Below are positions 38,701 to 44,948 of a stretch of DNA of 64,000 nucleotides, in pieces. This stretch comes from Mycobacterium paragordonae (lineage in GTDB: Bacteria; Actinomycetota; Actinomycetes; Mycobacteriales; Mycobacteriaceae), in the NCBI RefSeq assembly GCF_003614435.1, contig NZ_CP025546.1:5704001-5768000 (forward strand), written 5' to 3'. Within the stretch, counting starts at the first letter, position 1; each line of letters starts with the position of its first letter. A program made the translations under genes and the position numbers. The notes beneath the pieces are model-generated. The model ran no database searches. It was not told where the DNA came from and saw nothing but the letters and a program-made list of their open reading frames with translations.

Positions 38701-39701
38701 TCGTCACACACGTCGCATACGCGACATCACGCGAGGGCCTGGAAGCCGAGTGGCGGGAGATTGGTGTTTACACCTTCGATGGTCACCGCATCAGTCGCTG
38801 CGAGGTCTTCTCCGGTGCCGATACCGATGCGGCCGTGGCTCGCTTCGACGAGCTGCAGTCGCAACCGCCGCCGCTTCAGAACGCGGCAACCCAAGCGTTG
38901 CAATGCCTGCAGGCGCATTTCGCGGCCCGCAACTGGGTCGCGTTGGCCGACGAATTGGCCGAAGACATCTACACCGATGACCGCCGACGGGTGATCGGCG
39001 CCGGGATCCGGCACGGTCGGGCTGCTGAAATTCAAGGGTTGCAAGCCGCTGCAAGCGTCGGCACCAAGCAGGTGACGTCGACCTTCCTCGCGACCCGCGG
39101 TGAGCGCCTCGTTCTTGCAAGATCTCGTCTGGCGCCGAATGACCAACGGCCGGCGGCCTTTTACGCAGAAATGATCGGCGTTGTGGAGGTCAACGCCGAC
39201 CACCTGGTGACGGGTGTCGTCTCTTTCGACGTCGACGATATCGACGCTGCGTTCGCCGAGCTGGACGCGCGTTACCTGGCCGGCGAGGCGGGGCCGTGCG
39301 CGCACACCTGGTCGGTCATCAGCCGGGAATGCGCCGCGTTCAACCGGCATGAACTTCCCGCAACAGAGTTCGTCACCGTCGACCACCGGCGGCTGCTAAA
39401 GATGGCTACCGGCAATCTGATCGGCGACATCGAAGTCACCTGGGATCTGATGCCCGACGTCAGCATCCGGATCGAGTCGGTGCATCGACTTACGCATCTG
39501 GGAGCCGTCGCCAGCTATGTGGCGCAGGGCACCTCGCCGGAAGGCTTCCACGCCGAGTGGCGGATCACCTATCTCGTCACGGTCGACGGAGACCACATCA
39601 GCCGCTGCGAAATCTTCGACGAAGCCGACCTCGACGCCGCGCTCGCGCGGTTCGACGAGCTCACGGTTCAAGGCAAGGACTCGGCGCCCGGTACCGAATG
39701 A
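29742..39701 (+). CDS. Giant BTAD-regulator / cyclase / AAA-NTPase / TPR protein with 15-domain NTF2-like array
   Basis: 3,319 residues in one open frame. Order of parts: OmpR-type winged helix (about 10-95) and bacterial transcriptional activation domain (about 100-250), the SARP/AfsR head; class III cyclase (about 262-440) with metal Asp in LTDIEGST, IKTRGEGD in place of the usual KxxGDG, and intact VNRAAR; AAA/STAND NTPase with Walker A GEPGVGKT (about 489-496) and Walker B VVLILDDLHWA (about 601-611); TPR-like helices to about 1280. Then comes a tail of one half unit plus seven tandem units of 269-274 residues, each made of two NTF2/SnoaL-like halves. The head predicts nucleotide-gated DNA binding; the tail folds often bind small hydrophobic ligands. 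The last 41 bases overlap a convergent MFS gene. Cytoplasmic, no signal peptide. Confidence 0.85.
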   Translation: MTDVTTLQDVELGVLGPLHVRQAGAPVTIPGAKPRALLTMLGLHDGSVVPAETLLELLWGIDPPRTADKALQTHVSTLRRTLGDGLVLTEGAGWRLAATEVDASLYRAAARRGRDAAAAGDISQAVARFDEALALWRGVPELPETRRGSAERTRWVEGHAALVEDRAEALLATGRAAEIIGELETAVADAPLRERRWGQLMLALYRAGRQGEAIGAFRRARTLLAEELGVEPGPELRRLETAIIAQDAALDAPAAQSISSIMRAVTFLLTDIEGSTAAWETDAVAMATALARHDELAEQIVTSRGGRLIKTRGEGDATFSVFDRPSAAAAAALELQDAIAREPWSLADPMRIRVALHTGEVELRDGDYFGRAVNRAARLRSLAAGGQILCSGATAELVIDSLPDDVVLSDLGVRQLRNLARPEHVFELRLASADERPAPESAAAPLQRPGMPAMLTGPGPFVGRGTEVQRLFTAWQTALAGSTNAVLIAGEPGVGKTRLAGEWSRQAYDDGAIVIYGRCDEDLGAPYQPFAEALRALVPALGAAGLRGLRGVEALLPLVPGLCDVLPDLTAPPRADPDTERYALFDAVVAMLRVAATGAPVVLILDDLHWAAKPTLLLMRHLLRFGDQARVQIIGTYRSTDLDRSHPLAAMLADLHRDGTASRLNLGGLDEDDVTCYVAESGYDDEDLARALASVTGGNPFFLIEALRHVDESGGHWDANTLPQGVREAVSRRLSRLPEETNKALAAAAVVGSRFAVELVERVLDQDLVDAFEEAAQAGIVIEEPGGHYRFNHAIVRQSLLAELASVRRMRLHQHIAATLESRPGAGDELLAELAYHYFECAWAGNAVKAVEYCRRAADQAMARLGYEGAAELYGRALHALEEIDEDLPDRPDQTAELLLARCEALLAAGDVTSAAGTVTQLHSSTVDSERWAAWATCFDGQLAMLTHPERLDEIEIALGAAADKLAGLDDAGGEAKAHTVRASCLARLGRIGDCEAALDDALTAARRARDHRRVNAVLAGAPLAALWGPNPVPRAGGRCLDVVRLLRITTDSPAVEATSMRCQAVLEAFRGRAPAARRMIESARRTVTELGLRHAISEVEQFAGIVELIVAEPAASETHLRLSYNGFRRMGLDADTAETAALLGRACLALGRDAEADELCSESERLAGHALKPSIAWRTLRAQLLSRGDDHEEARQVAEAAVSLAARTDLLVDHGDACLTLASVLDASGDAVGARTAAGQAAALYERKGADALVQIARELGGVRISPSPSATSEASTVAPVNKCVRTGGLLIEAVNRQAWGEVERLLASHVSVESRRKIVGFPRIDVPSSRWPQDMGHFLQAGMVRYRHAPVAVRGERCAITRLELATADLSPGAPRDEMLHLAVINEEGLITLQIWFDVEDIEAAIAELDTLYTRLGEHQPRRPENAASRLYERYKVLYAARDWGAVAELLADNIRTEDRRRVVNSGLRHGPHEVMAEILALADVGIDLAFDVIATRGERLFLSRLRTTGPSEKANGFHSVVLNILELDVDGKVVTRTTFDLDDFDAAMAELDARYLAGEGAAHARTWSVITQGVAALNRHELPSTTTDFVSIDHRRVAAYPPGEVVDYVRAGWDLDQNIRTYVEVVRRLSDIGAVYTHVARGVSRDGFDAEWRGVSLVTLDRDLVKRTEVFDEEDLDAALARFDQLSGPARPLENAASHAYHQVNLHYSAGDWTALSNVLAPNMIDDDRRHAVNAGIRLGRDAQITNSRAVAETGTGQLTSTVVASRGEHLALCRTCLSGQDQQPEPFRIEFLSVVEINADRQVMTHVAFDDADFLSAVEELDERYVVGEAVAHANTWSLVTGSYSALNRHELPSISPDCLNIDHRGESSFGFSDLIAHVGSGRDSLQEIKAYVEAAHRLNDLGAVITYAAEETAQGGFRAEWRGIALLTFDGDMLDRCEVFDEADLDAALARLDELSRPVLRPDNIASRAFDRVNACFAVRDWAAIAEMLSEDVIDDDRRRMANAGVRSGRDAVIQGVCTAADLGTKQISSTAIATRGDHLALCRARYSGDDRVPDAFYSEALSVIEIDADERVTYHAGFGIDDFHSAIEELDERYLAVEAAPHARTWSVIAAGFGAINRRELPPTTPNWANVDHRQGAAFASGEMTAYIRAAWDLEDEVKVYVEAVHRLSDVGAVLTFVTRGTSQDGFDAEWRTVELVTVEGDMSSRCELFDESDLGNALARFDELQRPPLTLGNSASRVAQRFSACHAARDWDGTAKTLADDFRGDDRRKVVGSGIQLSREAQIAAMRATADLWVASQTSAVVATRGEHLALMRARFSDPMRTPEAFITELLGVVEINAAEQIVAIISFDCDDFDSAIEVLDARFRNGGGAPHAAIWSLVTGSYAALNRHELPLTTSDCLNVDHRGQSAFGFSDLIAYLRAGGDFPQDIITYVEAVHQLNELGAVVTYAANETSREGFDAEWRAIALVTFAGALLNRCEIFGEGELDAALAIFEQLSRPQLENTASQLARRYLAHIADGNCDGMETILSDDICTDDRRRVVGAGVRKGKPALMTDLRTIAGLSDMDLTCTTIATRGNRLALMRASYQMRQSEHLTYRSEVLGVGEIDHKQRIVAAVSFDCDDFDSAIEELDARFLNGEAAPHGQAWAVVAASYRALNQRRLPRTTPDWISIDHRRLVPLPNGELTAYLRATWEQSPRSGVHIEAVHRLTDFGAVVTRVVRGTSTEGFDAEWRGIDVISVEGGLINRCELFDEVDFDCAIKRFDELRPPRLQNAASRVAQRFADSFTAHDWDAVAQVFAEDYYNDDRRRVVNAGVRPGRSAAIEDLRVSAELGLLTSVSWESVAVRGESLVLTRFLGSGGDPEKVRVDVLQVVEVANSQIVSAVVFDFDDIDAAFAELDARYLAGEAVENSATWSVVMSVYSALNRHELPATTPDWINIDHRPLVAIEDGDLGRWIRAAWDLAPEAVIRVEAVHRLSAAGAVVTHVAYATSREGLEAEWREIGVYTFDGHRISRCEVFSGADTDAAVARFDELQSQPPPLQNAATQALQCLQAHFAARNWVALADELAEDIYTDDRRRVIGAGIRHGRAAEIQGLQAAASVGTKQVTSTFLATRGERLVLARSRLAPNDQRPAAFYAEMIGVVEVNADHLVTGVVSFDVDDIDAAFAELDARYLAGEAGPCAHTWSVISRECAAFNRHELPATEFVTVDHRRLLKMATGNLIGDIEVTWDLMPDVSIRIESVHRLTHLGAVASYVAQGTSPEGFHAEWRITYLVTVDGDHISRCEIFDEADLDAALARFDELTVQGKDSAPGTE
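33588..39662 (+). repeat. Tandem coding repeat: A0 + seven A-B units of ~270 codons
   Basis: Half unit A0 spans 33588-34019. Full units begin at 34020, 34830, 35643, 36456, 37263, 38070 and 38877, giving periods of 810, 813, 813, 807, 807 and 807 bases, the last running to the stop. Each unit opens with a form of NAAS and contains DDRRRVVNAG, ATRGE, FDxDDFDAA, LDARYLAGEA (half A), then ALNRHELP, IDHR, EAVHRL, GAVVT, GFDAEWR, RCEVFDEADLDAALARFDEL (half B). Half-B copies 2 and 4 share the special DHRG-S-FGFSDLIA motif. A stretch at 36801 and one at 37608, exactly one unit apart, are nearly identical in DNA over about 65 bases, suggesting recent unequal exchange. Confidence 0.9.
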
Positions 39702-40935
39702 ACACCGGAACCACCAGCGCCGCGATCAGCACACCCGCTACCACCAGCGCGCCGCCGCCCGCCGCGGCCGCCGTCGTTCCCACCGCAGCCGCCGCGGCTC
39801 CGTGCAGCGTGTCAGCCAGCCGCGGCCCTCCGCCCACCACCACGGTGAACACCCCCTGCAAACGCCCCACCAACTCGGCGGAGGCCGCCTCCTGCAGGAT
39901 CGTCTGCCGGAATGCCGCCGACACCATGTCCGCCGCACCGCCGACGGCCAAGAACGTCACTGCCGCCCACAACATCGGGCCCGCCCGCCCGTGCGCCATC
40001 CCGCAGACCAACCCGAAGCCGACCATCGCCAGCCCCCACACGACGATCGATGCGACTATCGTCGTGCCCTGGCGCCGAATCCGGGGCAACCAGCCGGAGA
40101 ACACACCCCCGGCCACCGCCCCGGCTGAGATGGCCGCGGCCAACAGCGCCATCGCCGAGCCGCCCTCGATCGGACCGCCGAAGCTTTCGTGAGCGATCTG
40201 CGGAAACAGCGCGCGCGGCATCCCGAAAATCATGGCGATCAGGTCGACGACGAACGACATCAGCACCACCGTGTTGCCGGCCAGGTAGCGGAAACCGTCG
40301 AGTACCGCGCCGATCCCCCAACCCGCCGTCCCGGGTGGTTCCAGCGCCGGCATCGGCGAGAGTCGAAAGGTCGCCCAGATCGGCGCCGTGCAGGCCAGCG
40401 CGTCGATCAAGTACAGCGTGGACAGGTCGACCCAGTTCAGCAGCAGCCCTGCCAACAGCGGGCCGACGATCGCCCCGAACTGACTGACGGTCATGTTCAG
40501 CGCGTTGGCTGCGGGCAACTGCTCCCCCGGCAACATCCGCGGGATCGCCGCGGACCGGGCGGGCGAGTTGATCGCGAAAAACCCCTGCTGCAGCGCCAGC
40601 AGACAGAGGACCACCCACACGCTGTTCAGGGACAACGCCGCCTGCAGCCACAACAACAGCGACCCCACCGCCAGTCCGCATGAGGAGAGGATCAACAACA
40701 GCCGCCGATCCATGGCATCTGACCAGGCGCCGCCGAGCAGACCGAACACCACCAGCGGCACCAACGCGAACAGTCCGGCCAGCCCGACGTATGCGGAGTT
40801 TCGCGTCAGTGCATAGATCTGCACGGGGACTGCGAAGATTGTCAGGTTGGCGCCGATGACGGTAGGAATGCCGGCCGCCCAGAGTCTGCGAAAGTCGGCG
40901 GTGCGCAGCGGCGTCGTGTCCGCGAAGAGGGGCAT
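39661..40935 (-). CDS. MFS transporter
   Basis: A 424-residue, 12-helix-type integral membrane protein of the major facilitator superfamily, EntS/MFS_3-like. The loop motif after helix 2 appears as GAWSDAMDRRLLLILSS (the usual G-x-x-D-R-x-x-R signature), and QGFFAINSPARSAAIPRML is typical of the EntS-like group. I chose the ATG giving MPLFADTTPLR; an upstream TTG adds seven residues without support. Its 3' end overlaps the giant NTF2-array gene by 41 bases, convergently. Transport direction and substrate are not predictable; multidrug or siderophore export is common in this family. Confidence 0.88.
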   Translation of the reverse strand: MPLFADTTPLRTADFRRLWAAGIPTVIGANLTIFAVPVQIYALTRNSAYVGLAGLFALVPLVVFGLLGGAWSDAMDRRLLLILSSCGLAVGSLLLWLQAALSLNSVWVVLCLLALQQGFFAINSPARSAAIPRMLPGEQLPAANALNMTVSQFGAIVGPLLAGLLLNWVDLSTLYLIDALACTAPIWATFRLSPMPALEPPGTAGWGIGAVLDGFRYLAGNTVVLMSFVVDLIAMIFGMPRALFPQIAHESFGGPIEGGSAMALLAAAISAGAVAGGVFSGWLPRIRRQGTTIVASIVVWGLAMVGFGLVCGMAHGRAGPMLWAAVTFLAVGGAADMVSAAFRQTILQEAASAELVGRLQGVFTVVVGGGPRLADTLHGAAAAAVGTTAAAAGGGALVVAGVLIAALVVPVFIRYRAPSPCLEP

Positions 40936-41050
40936 CGTCGCCGAGCGTAGCCGCAACCGTTAAGGCATAAACGTGCGGCGAACGTGACACCAGGGTGAGA
41001 TTCGTCGCGAAATGTCGCCTTCACGTCACGCTGGGCGAGCCAGGCACGAA

Positions 41051-41710
41051 CTAGGGCTGCAGCCGCTCGACCTGGCCGTCGATCACCCGAATCCGGTTGT
41101 GCAGCCGGTTTTCCCGGCCCTGCCAGAACTCGACGACTTCGGGGGCGATCAGGTATCCGCCCCAGTTCGGCGGCACCGGGATCTGCTCGGTGCCGGCGAA
41201 CCGGGCGGTCACCTCGGCGAGCTGCTCGAGCAGTGCCGCGCGCGACGCAACGGGCTGCGACTGGCGTGAAGCCCACGCCCCCAGCTGCGAACCCCGCGGC
41301 CGCTTGGACCAGTACTCCTCGGTGTCCCGCGGGTCGACCTTGCTCACCGCGCCCCGGATGTGGATCTGCCTGCCGAGCAGGTACCAGGGGAACGTCGCCG
41401 ACGCGTACGGCGTCGCCGCCAGATCGAGACCTTTGGCCGAGTCGTAGTTGGTGTAGAACGTGATCCCCGCCTCATCGGCGCTCTTGCACAGCACCGACCG
41501 GCTGACGGGCCTGCCCTCAGCGACGGTCGCCACCACCATGGCGTTCGGTTCGGCGATGCCGGCGGCCTGCGCGTCGTCAATCCACCTGCGGAACAACGCA
41601 AGCCACCCGTCGCTGAGCCAGTCCGCATCGAGGTCCGGACTGCCGTCCTTCTCGACGGACCCGTACTCCACCCGCATCCCGGCCAGGTGCTGCCCATGAG
41701 TTTCGGTCAC
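41051..41710 (-). CDS. pdxH: PdxH, pyridoxamine/pyridoxine 5'-phosphate oxidase
   Basis: 219 residues. The FMN-dependent split-barrel enzyme makes pyridoxal 5'-phosphate. Family motifs: [46 protein letters not shown], the C-terminal [16 protein letters not shown] and the final [13 protein letters not shown] that contacts PLP. The length matches Mtb PdxH (Rv2607), but the location differs: here it is divergent from citA across 73 bases, an arrangement I recall in other mycobacteria. The MFS gene follows on the same strand after 115 bases. Confidence 0.95.
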   Translation of the reverse strand: MTETHGQHLAGMRVEYGSVEKDGSPDLDADWLSDGWLALFRRWIDDAQAAGIAEPNAMVVATVAEGRPVSRSVLCKSADEAGITFYTNYDSAKGLDLAATPYASATFPWYLLGRQIHIRGAVSKVDPRDTEEYWSKRPRGSQLGAWASRQSQPVASRAALLEQLAEVTARFAGTEQIPVPPNWGGYLIAPEVVEFWQGRENRLHNRIRVIDGQVERLQP

Positions 41711-41783
41711 CGCCCCAACGCTACTCGGCGGCAGTTACCGGCCGGTAGTAAGCGGCGCGGACAGAGGTGCGAGAATTTGGCAC

Positions 41784-42905
41784 ATGACTGTGGTTCCGGA
41801 GGATTTTGTCCCAGGCCTGGAAGGCGTCGTGGCCTTCACCACCGAAATCGCCGAACCCGACAAAGACGGCGGCGCGCTGCGCTACCGCGGCGTGGACATC
41901 CAGGATCTGGTGAGCCAGCAGGTCACGTTCGGCGACGTCTGGGCGCTGCTGGTCGACGGCGAGTTCGGCCGTGGGTTGCCGCCCGCGGAGCCGTTCCCCT
42001 TGCCGATCCACACCGGCGACGTGCGGGTCGACGTGCAGGCCGGCCTCGCGATGCTGGCGCCGATCTGGGGATACCAGCCGCTGCTGGACACCGAAGAATC
42101 CGTCGCGCGCGACCAGCTGGCCCGGGCCTCGGTCATGGCCCTGTCCTACGTCGCGCAATCGGCGCGCGGCATCTACCAGCCGGCAGTGCCGCAGAGCGTG
42201 ATAGACGAATGCTCGACTGTCACAGCACGTTTCATGACCCGCTGGCAGGGCGAGCCGGATCCCAGGCACGTCGAGGCGATCGATGCCTACTGGGTTTCAG
42301 CCGCTGAACACGGCCTGAACGCCTCGACGTTCACGGCCCGGGTGATCGCGTCAACCGGCGCGGATGTGGCCGCGGCGCTGTCCGGCGCGATCGGGGCGAT
42401 GAGCGGCCCCCTGCACGGTGGGGCGCCGGCCCGCGTGTTGCCGATGATCGAAGAGGTCGAGCGCACCGATGACGCCCGTGGCCTGGTCAAGGGCATCCTG
42501 GACCGCCGCGAAAAGCTGATGGGTTTCGGGCACCGGGTGTATCGGGCCGAGGACCCGCGGGCGCGGGTGCTGCGCGCCACTGCCGAACGCCTGAAAGCCC
42601 CTCGTTACGAGGTTGCGGTCGCCCTCGAGCAGGCAGCGCTGGCCGAGTTGCGGGAGCGCCGGCCGGACCGCGCGATCGAGACCAACGTCGAGTTCTGGGC
42701 AGCGGTCATCCTGGACTTCGCCGAAGTGCCGGCCAACATGATGCCCGCGATGTTCACCTGTGGGCGCACCGCCGGATGGTGTGCCCACATCCTCGAGCAG
42801 AAGCGGCTGGGCAAATTGGTGCGCCCGTCGGCGATCTACGTGGGTCCTGGGCCGCGCAGTCCGGAATCGGTCCAGGGCTGGGACCGGGTGCTCACGACTG
42901 CATAA
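41784..42905 (+). CDS. citA: CitA, citrate synthase II
   Basis: A 373-residue second citrate synthase, shorter than GltA2. Visible active-site blocks: SGAIGAMSGPLHGGAPARV and [19 protein letters not shown], then NVEFWAAVILDFAEVP. Corresponds to Mtb Rv0889c. It could act as citrate or 2-methylcitrate synthase; sequence alone does not separate the two here. The stop lies inside the convergent hydroxylase gene (14-base overlap). Confidence 0.94.
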   Translation: MTVVPEDFVPGLEGVVAFTTEIAEPDKDGGALRYRGVDIQDLVSQQVTFGDVWALLVDGEFGRGLPPAEPFPLPIHTGDVRVDVQAGLAMLAPIWGYQPLLDTEESVARDQLARASVMALSYVAQSARGIYQPAVPQSVIDECSTVTARFMTRWQGEPDPRHVEAIDAYWVSAAEHGLNASTFTARVIASTGADVAAALSGAIGAMSGPLHGGAPARVLPMIEEVERTDDARGLVKGILDRREKLMGFGHRVYRAEDPRARVLRATAERLKAPRYEVAVALEQAALAELRERRPDRAIETNVEFWAAVILDFAEVPANMMPAMFTCGRTAGWCAHILEQKRLGKLVRPSAIYVGPGPRSPESVQGWDRVLTTA

Positions 42906-43635
42906 CGGCAGCCGGCCTCTTGTATGTACCAAAGAGCTTGTCGCCGTATGTCATAACGACCGACAGGTTGGTGGGACGCTTTTCGGAGTGATGCAGTTCG
43001 TGTCCGGACGCTGCTGGCAGCAGCCAACGGGGATAGAACGTCATGTCGTAGCCACTGTGTGTGATCACCATGGCGGTGGTGTTTGCCACGGCGTAGGCGA
43101 CCACGATCATCGGGTGTGCCCCGAACACCAACGGCGGAACGTACAGGCACAGCATCACCATCAGGCCCTCGACCGGGTGCACAACGAAGTTGGTCCAGAT
43201 GGTCAGCGGTGATTGCACCCGGTGGTGCAAGTAATGCACCTTCTGGAATACGAACCGGTTGCCATGCTCGAGTCGGTGCCACCAATAGGTGAGGAACTCC
43301 CCGATCACCATGAAGCACCCGAGCTGGGTGACGAAGGCGATCAAAGTTGGCGCCGCCGTGGGGACTTCGTTGATCCAGGGATGGAATATGCGGTGTAGGA
43401 CGAAGAACGCCACCGCCGCACCCACGTAGGTCGACATGATTCGCAATCCCAGCTTGGTTGCCGCTTTGGCCGAGATTCGCTGATAGACGACGACGTCGAA
43501 GATCGAATATACGACCCCGGTCACCAGCACGACCGCGACCACCACCGGCAGGAAGTACAACGGGAATTCGAAGAATCCGACACCCAGGTTACGCAACATC
43601 CAGTCCCAAATAGGCTGCAGCGCGGTGTGATTCAT
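42892..43635 (-). CDS. Sterol desaturase / fatty acid hydroxylase family membrane enzyme
   Basis: 247 residues with four or so membrane helices and the three His clusters of the non-heme diiron hydroxylase superfamily: WWHRLEH, VHYLHHR and HELHHS, plus a further His in ITHSGYD. It would oxidise a C-H bond in a lipid (sterol, fatty acid or carotenoid) at the membrane with O2. It begins 10 bases after the TetR gene on the same strand, so the two form an operon under the operator-like repeats upstream. Its end overlaps citA by 14 bases. I recall no orthologue at this place in Mtb. Substrate unknown. Confidence 0.87.
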   Translation of the reverse strand: MNHTALQPIWDWMLRNLGVGFFEFPLYFLPVVVAVVLVTGVVYSIFDVVVYQRISAKAATKLGLRIMSTYVGAAVAFFVLHRIFHPWINEVPTAAPTLIAFVTQLGCFMVIGEFLTYWWHRLEHGNRFVFQKVHYLHHRVQSPLTIWTNFVVHPVEGLMVMLCLYVPPLVFGAHPMIVVAYAVANTTAMVITHSGYDMTFYPRWLLPAASGHELHHSEKRPTNLSVVMTYGDKLFGTYKRPAAVMQS

Positions 43636-43645
43636 GGTGTCGCTC

Positions 43646-44251
43646 CTACTCGTGTGAGGTGTCGATCAGCAGGCGCCAGGCGGCGAGTCGTAGTTCGGTG
43701 ATGCACTGCTCGACGGTGATGTCGCCGACTCCGAGCAGCGCCAGGTCGGCGAAGAACACCCGCCCGAGCACGGTCATCGCCGGGTCGAGTGACAGCGACG
43801 ACGGAACGTCTTCGACGGCGCCGCCCAGCAGGTCCAGAAACATCTGCCGAACACCCAGACGGAATTCGTCAGCGACCGGACCCTGCGCCAGCACCGAGGC
43901 CATGGTGGCCCGCACCATCGGCAGGTCCGATGCCGCTTCCCGGACCACCTGCTCGATCGCGACGTCAATGGCGTTGGCCGGCGCCGCGGTCGCCGCGATC
44001 GCCTGCGGAATGCGTTGCGCCACATCGTGACCCCAGGCCAGCGCGGCCTCGCACACCACATGTTCCTTGGACGCGAAGTAGCGGTAGGTGGTCGCCCTGG
44101 AAACGCCCGCGGTGTTGGCGATCTGCTCCATACCCACGGTTTCGTGGCCGTGCTCACGAATCAGCTGGCGAGCAGCTACGAGCAGACGCTCGCGCACGTC
44201 TCGCTGACGCGCATCCAGCGTGCGGTGAATCGTGAACGTTGTGGGGCCCAC
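43646..44251 (-). CDS. TetR-family regulator of the hydroxylase operon
   Basis: About 201 residues from a GTG (VGPTTFTIHRTLDARQRDV). HTH: LLVAARQLIREHGHETVGME and ANTAGVSRATTYRYFASKEH. The open frame continues upstream to an ATG 96 bases earlier, but I prefer the GTG. An AAAGGACGA RBS stands at the right distance before it, the extra residues are a poorly structured Ser/Thr/Val stretch, and the upstream bases contain two inverted repeats that look like an operator. Translationally close to the hydroxylase gene downstream. Likely an autorepressor responding to a lipid-like ligand. Confidence 0.82.
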   Translation of the reverse strand: MGPTTFTIHRTLDARQRDVRERLLVAARQLIREHGHETVGMEQIANTAGVSRATTYRYFASKEHVVCEAALAWGHDVAQRIPQAIAATAAPANAIDVAIEQVVREAASDLPMVRATMASVLAQGPVADEFRLGVRQMFLDLLGGAVEDVPSSLSLDPAMTVLGRVFFADLALLGVGDITVEQCITELRLAAWRLLIDTSHE

Positions 44252-44276
44252 GCGGTCGTCCTTTGTAAGCGGTGAC

Positions 44277-44317
44277 GAGACAGTTGCTGCTACAGCTGTC
44301 TCACTTTGGGATGAGAC
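44277..44317. promoter_or_regulatory. Overlapping operator-like inverted repeats of the TetR-hydroxylase operon
   Basis: First repeat: GAGACAGTTG, 6-base spacer, CAGCTGTCTC (44277-44302; 9 of 10 arm positions match). Second: GTCTCA, 8-base spacer, TGAGAC (44298-44317; perfect arms), sharing bases with the first. Just beyond is a direct repeat of CTGATAC (minus strand). The cluster lies 25-66 bases upstream of the proposed GTG start. Confidence 0.7.
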
Positions 44318-44489
44318 GACTGTATCAGCAGCAGTATCAGTGAGCAAGAATGACCTTGCGGCGCCTCCTCCGGTCGCTGCCGGCGTCCTGTCGGAGCCCC
44401 GGGTTACGGTTCGCGATGAGAATTGCCGACTGGGTTGGTCAGTACGTGTGAGCCCGGGCGGGCGATACCCACAACCCTAGGAGTGACCC

Positions 44490-44948
44490 ATGGCCATCAA
44501 AGTCGAACCTGCAGTGATCCCGCATCTTGTCGTCGACGACGCCGCTGCCGCAATCGACTTCTACGTCAAAGCGTTCGACGGCGTGGAACTGGCACGCATT
44601 CCCGGCCCGGACGGCCGGCTGATTCACGCCGCCGTCCAGATCAACGGCTCGACGGTGATGCTCAACGACGACTTCCCGGAAATGTGTGACGGCCAGTCGA
44701 TGACCCCGAAGTCGTTGGGCGGCACGCCCGTCACCATGCACCTCACGGTCACCGATGTCGAAGCCAAGTTCCAGCGCGCGCTCGACGCGGGTGCCACCGT
44801 GGTGATGCCGCTGGAAGACCAGTTCTGGGGAGACCGCTACGGCGTCGTCGCCGATCCGTTCGGGCACAACTGGTCGCTGGGCCAACCGGTTCGCGAGGTC
44901 AGCGTGGAGGAGATCAAGGCACAGATGTCCGCCGGGGCAACCAGCTAA
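44490..44948 (+). CDS. VOC-family (glyoxalase/PhnB-like) protein, Rv0887c-like
   Basis: A 152-residue vicinal-oxygen-chelate fold protein with the two beta-alpha-beta-beta-beta modules: PHLVVDDAAAAIDFYVKAFDG and, later, HLTVTDVEAKFQRALDAGAT ending in WGDRYGVVADPFGHNWSLG. The last block is typical of PhnB/YdhR-like members. It is close to Mtb Rv0887c as I recall it. Possible roles: metal-dependent isomerase, dioxygenase or antibiotic-binding protein; not resolvable. It converges on fprB with a 4-base overlap of stop codons. Confidence 0.88.
   Translation: MAIKVEPAVIPHLVVDDAAAAIDFYVKAFDGVELARIPGPDGRLIHAAVQINGSTVMLNDDFPEMCDGQSMTPKSLGGTPVTMHLTVTDVEAKFQRALDAGATVVMPLEDQFWGDRYGVVADPFGHNWSLGQPVREVSVEEIKAQMSAGATS

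Noticed and set aside
34020..39701. Seven separate genes or an assembly duplication
   Set aside because: The frame stays open through all units with no start/RBS between them, and the units are diverged throughout most of their length.
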